Below are positions 6,684 to 6,835 of a stretch of 6,835 nt of DNA, in pieces. The DNA comes from JAGLTA01 sp023142625 (GTDB taxonomy: Bacteria; Patescibacteriota; Patescibacteriia; JAACEG01). Under the pieces are notes generated by a model. It was not told the DNA's origin and did no database searches. It saw only the letters and a program-made list of their open reading frames with translations. The position numbers were made by a program, and so were the translations under genes. Numbering within the stretch: the stretch's first letter is position 1; each line of letters begins with the position of its first letter. The DNA is taken from contig DAOWHA010000052.1 of the NCBI GenBank assembly GCA_030641665.1, positions 1-6,835 of the forward strand, given 5' to 3'.

Positions 6684-6835
6684 ATGTCTTTAAATTTTCG
6701 CCGAGTCTTATATATAATTTTTATTATTATATTTATATTATTATCAATCATAATTCTTTTATATTCTGCCGGCTACAATTATAATTACAAAAAGAACAAA
6801 TTTCAGCCTACTGGCGGAATATTATTAGAATTCAA
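6684..6835 (+). CDS. N-terminus of a membrane-anchored, PEGA-domain-like protein (partial)
   Basis: Fifty codons are visible before the window ends. After a short basic start (MSLNFRRVLY), residues about 9-28 form one very hydrophobic Ile/Leu-rich membrane segment. Then comes SAGYNYNYKKNKFQPTGGIL, in the order membrane anchor, AGYxYN, KK.K, TGxIxLE. From memory this is the N-terminal pattern of PEGA-domain surface proteins common in Patescibacteria; the PEGA repeats themselves would lie beyond the window. An N-in, C-out anchor is likely. No Shine-Dalgarno site precedes the ATG and no clear separate promoter lies between 6585 and 6683, so it may be read through from ispH. Confidence 0.6.
   Translation, partial: MSLNFRRVLYIIFIIIFILLSIIILLYSAGYNYNYKKNKFQPTGGILLEF

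Overview
The window looks like a piece of a low-GC bacterial chromosome, most likely from the Candidate Phyla Radiation (Patescibacteria, Parcubacteria-like). This placement is an inference. It rests on the AT-rich sequence, the almost complete lack of Shine-Dalgarno sites before start codons, a large secreted multidomain subtilase of a style common in that group, and a final gene whose N-terminus resembles PEGA-domain membrane proteins of those bacteria. No mobile element, CRISPR array, tRNA or rRNA gene is visible.

Left half, minus strand (3093 down past position 1): one very long gene for a secreted subtilisin-like (S8) protease. It is interrupted by a single in-frame TGA at 1488-1486. Upstream of the TGA are the signal peptide, the prodomain, and the catalytic Asp, His and oxyanion Asn. 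The same frame stays open for another 495 codons to the window edge and carries the catalytic Ser (GTSMAAPH), an Fn3-like domain, a PKD domain and two tandem Ig-like domains. A beta-sandwich-like domain of about 150 residues is inserted inside the catalytic domain, just before the catalytic Ser, and the TGA falls inside it.

Centre (3094-3434): a divergent intergenic region of 341 bases. It holds what appears to be a 166-nt structured RNA on the minus strand (3315-3150). Its ends pair with each other, it has several internal helices and two GAAA tetraloops, and a good promoter lies directly upstream. I do not recognise the family. It is either the leader of the protease gene or a free-standing small RNA. 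A second promoter points the other way, toward murA.

Right half, plus strand (3435-6584): a compact operon murA-ispG-ispH, with an 11-bp murA/ispG overlap and a 5-bp ispG-ispH gap. MurA makes the first committed peptidoglycan precursor. IspG and IspH are the last two iron-sulfur enzymes of the MEP isoprenoid pathway, which supplies the undecaprenyl carrier needed for that same wall precursor. All three are complete with their catalytic residues. A hairpin follows at 6638-6659, and then the start of a membrane-anchored PEGA-like protein that runs off the window at 6835.
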